From NCBI RefSeq assembly GCF_015477805.1, contig NZ_JADLQL010000002.1:1384832-1448831 (forward strand): a stretch of 64,000 bases of DNA, written 5' to 3'. The notes below the pieces were generated by a model. That model was given only the letters and a program-made list of their open reading frames with translations. It searched no databases and was not told the DNA's origin. This DNA is from Nocardia flavorosea. GTDB taxonomy: Bacteria > Actinomycetota > Actinomycetes > Mycobacteriales > Mycobacteriaceae. Of the stretch, positions 58,690 to 64,000 are shown in pieces (positions within the stretch are counted from its first letter, which is position 1; each line of letters begins with the position of its first letter). A program made the position numbers and the translations under genes.

Positions 58690-59472
58690 TCAGGCGCCTT
58701 CGAATTGGATGCGCTCCGGTGGGGTTCCGGCGTCGAGCAGCTTCTCCACGGTGGATCGTGTCATCGCCGGGGAACCGCACACCAGCACCTGGTGGCGGTC
58801 GAAACTGCCGTAGGAGCCGACTACTTCGGCGAGGGTGCCCTGGATGAGGTCGTCCTCGTCGAAGCCGATATCGACTCGGTGGCGGTCGTACCATTCGTCG
58901 GGCCAGGACGGGTCCTCGAGGCGTTCCACGACCGGCACCACGGTGAGCCACGGCAGATCCGCCGCCAGGAGCACCAGCATGTCGGCGGCGTACAGGTCGC
59001 GGGGGGAAAATCCACCGAAGAAGAGGTAGGTGGTCGGGGGGTGTTCGTGCCGGGCCAGTTCCAGCAGCTGTGACCGCAGAGGTGCCAGTCCGGTGCCGCC
59101 GGCGATCATCACCACCTCGTCGCCGTCGGGGTCCACGCTGAACATGCCTTCGGGCGCGGCCAGTTTCCAGCGGTCGCCGGGCCGGGTATCGGCGATGATC
59201 CCGCTGCTGCACCAGCCGCCTGCCACGGTGCGGATGTGGAATTCGAGTTTGCCGTCCAGTGAGGGCGGTAGCGCCGGGGAGAAACGGCGGCGCATCCCGG
59301 GGAACTGCGGTACTTCGACTTCCACGGATTGTCCCGCGGTGAACGGCACGTATTCACCGATCAACCGGACCACCGCCAGATCGTGGCGTAGCCGGTGATG
59401 TTCGACCACGTCCGCGACCCACTGTGCCGGTTGGGCGGAGCGGTCGGAGTGAACGCGGGGGTCATTGGTCAC
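58690..59472 (-). CDS. FAD/NAD(P)-binding reductase, flavohaemoglobin-type without globin
   Basis: 260 residues from GTG 59472, with GAAGGAAT 7 bases upstream; the open frame reaches 59793 but is not preceded by a better start. The ferredoxin-reductase fold is present: FTAGQSVEVEVPQFPGMRRR FSPALPPS (FAD), MIAGGTGLAPLRSQLLEL (pyridine nucleotide), and LVCGSPAMTRSTVEKLLDAG TPPERIQFE. It aligns by eye with the reductase half of the neighbouring flavohaemoglobin, so it is a duplicate that lacks the haem domain. It may reduce a separate partner. Confidence 0.88.
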   Translation of the reverse strand: MTNDPRVHSDRSAQPAQWVADVVEHHRLRHDLAVVRLIGEYVPFTAGQSVEVEVPQFPGMRRRFSPALPPSLDGKLEFHIRTVAGGWCSSGIIADTRPGDRWKLAAPEGMFSVDPDGDEVVMIAGGTGLAPLRSQLLELARHEHPPTTYLFFGGFSPRDLYAADMLVLLAADLPWLTVVPVVERLEDPSWPDEWYDRHRVDIGFDEDDLIQGTLAEVVGSYGSFDRHQVLVCGSPAMTRSTVEKLLDAGTPPERIQFEGA

Positions 59473-59678
59473 GGCATTCCTTCGAAGTAGGTTCGTACGG
59501 TTTGCGGAGGTGGCGGGGATATTGCCCCATCGGATCACGTGGCGCCGGTCCTGTTCCGCGGGGGCCCGGGCCGGGGCTCCGCGTTCACGTTCGACATGAT
59601 CCGCGCCGAGATCTTTTCCGGATGTTCCGGCCGGGCGGGAGCGTCGGGTCCAGGGGCGCCGGGGATTGCGAATCCTGT

Positions 59679-60836
59679 TCAGACGGGATCGGTGCTGATG
59701 ATCTCCTCCGGGGTACCCACCGCGAGCAGGGCGCGCCGGGTGTCCGCGATCATCTTCGCCGAACCGGCGATCTGGATCTGCCGATCCTCCCACGCACCGA
59801 AACTGGCCACCACGGCGCCGAGGTTACCGACCAGCCGCCGATGCATCCCGTAGGGCGCGTCCTCGGTGGGATGCGGGTACCACCACGGGTTCGTCTTGTG
59901 CTCGCAGACCGGGACGATGGTGAGCCACGGGTTGCTCTGCGAGAGCTGCCACATGTTCTCCACGTCGTACAGGTCGCACGGGTAGGTCCCGCCGATGAAG
60001 AAGTGCACCCGCGGATTGATTCCGCGGCGACCCATTTCGATCAACTGTGCGCGCAGCGGGGCGATACCGGTGCCGGAGCCGATCATCAGCACATCGCGGC
60101 CGCAATCCTGGTCAACCTGTAGCCCGCCGAGCGGGCCGCCGATGAGCCAGCGGTCGCCGACCTTGGTTTCGTTGACGATCGAGGGACTCACCCAGCCGCT
60201 GCGGACCTTGCGGACGTGGAATTCGATCTCGCCGTAAGGATTCGACGGGATGGCGGGCGAGAGGTAGCGCCACATCCGAGGCCGCTGCGGGACCGAGACG
60301 GGGACGTACTGGCCGGCCAGATAGGGGATCGGGTCATCGGACTGCAACCGCACGATGGCGAGGTCGTCGAGGACATGGCGGTGCCCGACAACGGTGGCTT
60401 CCCAATAGGGCGGGGAATCATCGGAATTGGCGCCTATCGCCATGGCGGCCGATATGAGCAGGCAGACATCGCGCCATCCTTCGGCGAGTTCTCGGGTCCA
60501 GTTCGGGCCGTTGTAGGTTCCGAAGGCGGCATAGAGCGCGGGACCGGCCTGATCGTAGTGCGCGGCCTCGACCCCGTATTTGCGGTGATCGCGCGCCAGT
60601 TGTTCCAGGAACTTCTGGGCACGGTCCCAATCCTCCAGGTGATCCAGCATGTACTGGATCGCGGTGGTCAGCCGTTTCGCCTGCATATCCATGGTCGGCG
60701 GGAACAACTCCCGCAGCCGCGGATTCTCGGCGAACAGGTGACCGTAAAAAGCGCTGACCAACCGCTCGGGTCCATGCGGTGCGTCGAGCACCGACTGGAA
60801 ATTGGCGCGGACCAGCGCTGCCGAACGCGCATCCAC
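59679..60836 (-). CDS. Flavohaemoglobin, type II-like
   Basis: 385 residues from GTG 60836. Globin domain about 1-140: distal Tyr31 in RLVSAFYGHLFAENPRLREL FP and proximal His84 in LARDHRKYGVEAAHYDQAGP. FAD motif MWRYLSPAIPSNPYG and NAD motif MIGSGTGIAPLRAQLIEMGR follow. The modified FAD motif (RYLSPA rather than RxYS) suggests type II, as I recall for mycobacterial Rv0385, which lies next to clpB and was linked to D-lactate oxidation and not NO removal. Function here is inferred from that similarity. Confidence 0.92.
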   Translation of the reverse strand: MDARSAALVRANFQSVLDAPHGPERLVSAFYGHLFAENPRLRELFPPTMDMQAKRLTTAIQYMLDHLEDWDRAQKFLEQLARDHRKYGVEAAHYDQAGPALYAAFGTYNGPNWTRELAEGWRDVCLLISAAMAIGANSDDSPPYWEATVVGHRHVLDDLAIVRLQSDDPIPYLAGQYVPVSVPQRPRMWRYLSPAIPSNPYGEIEFHVRKVRSGWVSPSIVNETKVGDRWLIGGPLGGLQVDQDCGRDVLMIGSGTGIAPLRAQLIEMGRRGINPRVHFFIGGTYPCDLYDVENMWQLSQSNPWLTIVPVCEHKTNPWWYPHPTEDAPYGMHRRLVGNLGAVVASFGAWEDRQIQIAGSAKMIADTRRALLAVGTPEEIISTDPV

Positions 60837-61060
60837 GGCGTGGAGCTTCCTTTCCCTGATATCTGCCCGATAAGGACGTTGCCGTTACCGGCGGTCCTCC
60901 ATCCGACCAGTATCCCCGAAAATTGTGATGATGGTGGATGTGAAATACGAAAACCGGGTTTGACGGATCTTGTTCTCGGGTATCGCCGCGGCGGTGTGAG
61001 CCGGCCGCCGGCATCTTCCGGGCAACCCTGCGCCGAGGTCATCGGCGGAAAATTGGCAAA
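60837..61060. other. Divergent regulatory region of flavohaemoglobin and clpB
   Basis: The 335-base gap 60837-61171 has no gene. Its clpB-proximal end carries the HAIR-like site at 61061-61081; the flavohaemoglobin-proximal end carries only its ribosome site (GGAAAGGAAG). Nothing else stands out. Confidence 0.6.
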
Positions 61061-61081
61061 CTTGAGCGGAACAGACTCAAC
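61061..61081. promoter_or_regulatory. HAIR-like HspR site 3 (clpB)
   Basis: CTTGAGC-GGAACAG-ACTCAAC matches 12 of 14 HAIR consensus arm bases with the exact 7-base spacer, 90 bases upstream of the clpB start. It links clpB to HspR encoded 2.4 kb away. Confidence 0.85.
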
Positions 61082-61171
61082 CTTTCGAACGTTGAACCGG
61101 GCAGAACGGCACGAGTCCCCGGGATCGGGCGCGGTTGCCGGAGGAGATATCGACTAGCAGGAAGGTGCTTC

Positions 61172-63772
<2,601 letters not shown>

Positions 63773-63828
63773 GAGCGCGGCCCGGCCGATCACCGCGAGG
63801 TCGGTGGATCGACCGGGTATCCAGCGGA

Positions 63829-63864
63829 AGCCGTCCCGGGCGAGCGCGCTCGCCCGGGACGGCT
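63829..63864 (+). terminator. 36-bp perfect palindrome, clpB terminator
   Basis: Arms 63829-63846 and 63847-63864 are exact reverse complements (18 bp each, core GGGCGAGCGCGCTCGCCC). It starts 57 bases after the clpB stop. The tandem array begins within its right arm. Confidence 0.88.
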
Positions 63865-64000
63865 GTGCCGCGTGCTGTGCCGCGTGCTGTGCCGCGTGCT
63901 GTGCCGCGTGCTGTGCCGCGTGCTGTGCCGCGTGCTGTGCCGCGTGCTGTGCCGCGTGCTGTGCCGCGTGCTGTGCCGCGTGCTGTGCCGCGTGCTGTGC
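63862..64000. repeat. 12-bp tandem repeat array, about 11.6 copies, runs off the window
   Basis: The unit GCTGTGCCGCGT repeats without any mismatch from 63862 to the last base. Read forward it could encode Ala-Val-Pro-Arg, in the reverse strand Ala-Ala-Gln-His; no ORF with a start is visible on it. It has no spacers, so it is not a CRISPR. The exact identity implies recent slippage or an assembly effect. Confidence 0.95.

Noticed and set aside
63862..64000. CRISPR array
   Set aside because: Repeats are 12 bp and contiguous with no spacers and no cas genes nearby; it is a simple tandem array.

Overview
The window reads as a high-GC actinobacterial chromosome, most likely Nocardia or a close relative in the Mycobacteriales. 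The evidence is GTG/TTG starts, overlapping stop/start junctions, strong GC bias at codon third positions, and a gene set (dcd, UDP-glucose dehydrogenase, AspC-type aminotransferase, Fe-S reductase, dnaK-grpE-dnaJ-hspR, clpB, type II flavohaemoglobin) that I recall lying in the Mycobacterium tuberculosis Rv0321-Rv0385 interval. No database search was run.

Positions 1 to about 28.1 kb are one arm of a siphovirus-type prophage. It opens inside an early gene (a HigA-like helix-turn-helix fused to a cold-shock-like domain), passes several very small genes and an HNH nuclease, and then follows the usual actinophage order: terminase small and large subunits, portal, MuF-like protein, scaffold, capsid, four head-tail connectors, major tail protein, two tail assembly chaperones joined by a -1 frameshift at GGGGGAA, a tape measure with a C-terminal M15-like peptidase domain, two baseplate-type minor tail proteins, three paralogous collagen-motif tail proteins, an amidase endolysin, several small membrane (holin-type) proteins, and two terminal fibre-type proteins. 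Downstream lies cargo: a minus-strand trio of small genes, a plus-strand trio ending in DUF6879 and XRE/DUF5753 proteins, and a DUF3800 protein. The right end abuts the 3' end of a tRNA-Gly(CCC) gene, a classic integrase target. No integrase is in the window, so the prophage continues to the left.

From 28.2 to 54 kb is chromosome: a VOC protein, dcd, a TetR regulator diverging from an unknown gene across two identical-arm operators, an XRE/TPR-like regulator diverging from a small hypothetical, the aminotransferase, a YibE/F membrane protein, an Hsp70-like membrane-anchored ATPase, UDP-glucose dehydrogenase, a DUF218 protein, a two-gene acyl-CoA dehydrogenase operon with a promoter-overlapping palindrome, a PhyH dioxygenase, a PPOX/F420-type enzyme, a large Fe-S reductase with a repetitive Ala/Lys/Pro/Gly tail, a secreted Nocardia-type protein, two tandem secreted S1 proteases, and a second anchored protein resembling a degenerate Hsp70.

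From 54 to 64 kb is a heat-shock block. dnaK-grpE-dnaJ-hspR form one operon preceded by two HAIR-like HspR sites. clpB carries a third HAIR-like site, so HspR probably represses both. Between them are a type II flavohaemoglobin and a reductase-only paralogue. clpB ends in a 36-bp palindrome that runs directly into a 12-bp tandem array (about 11.6 copies) reaching the window edge.
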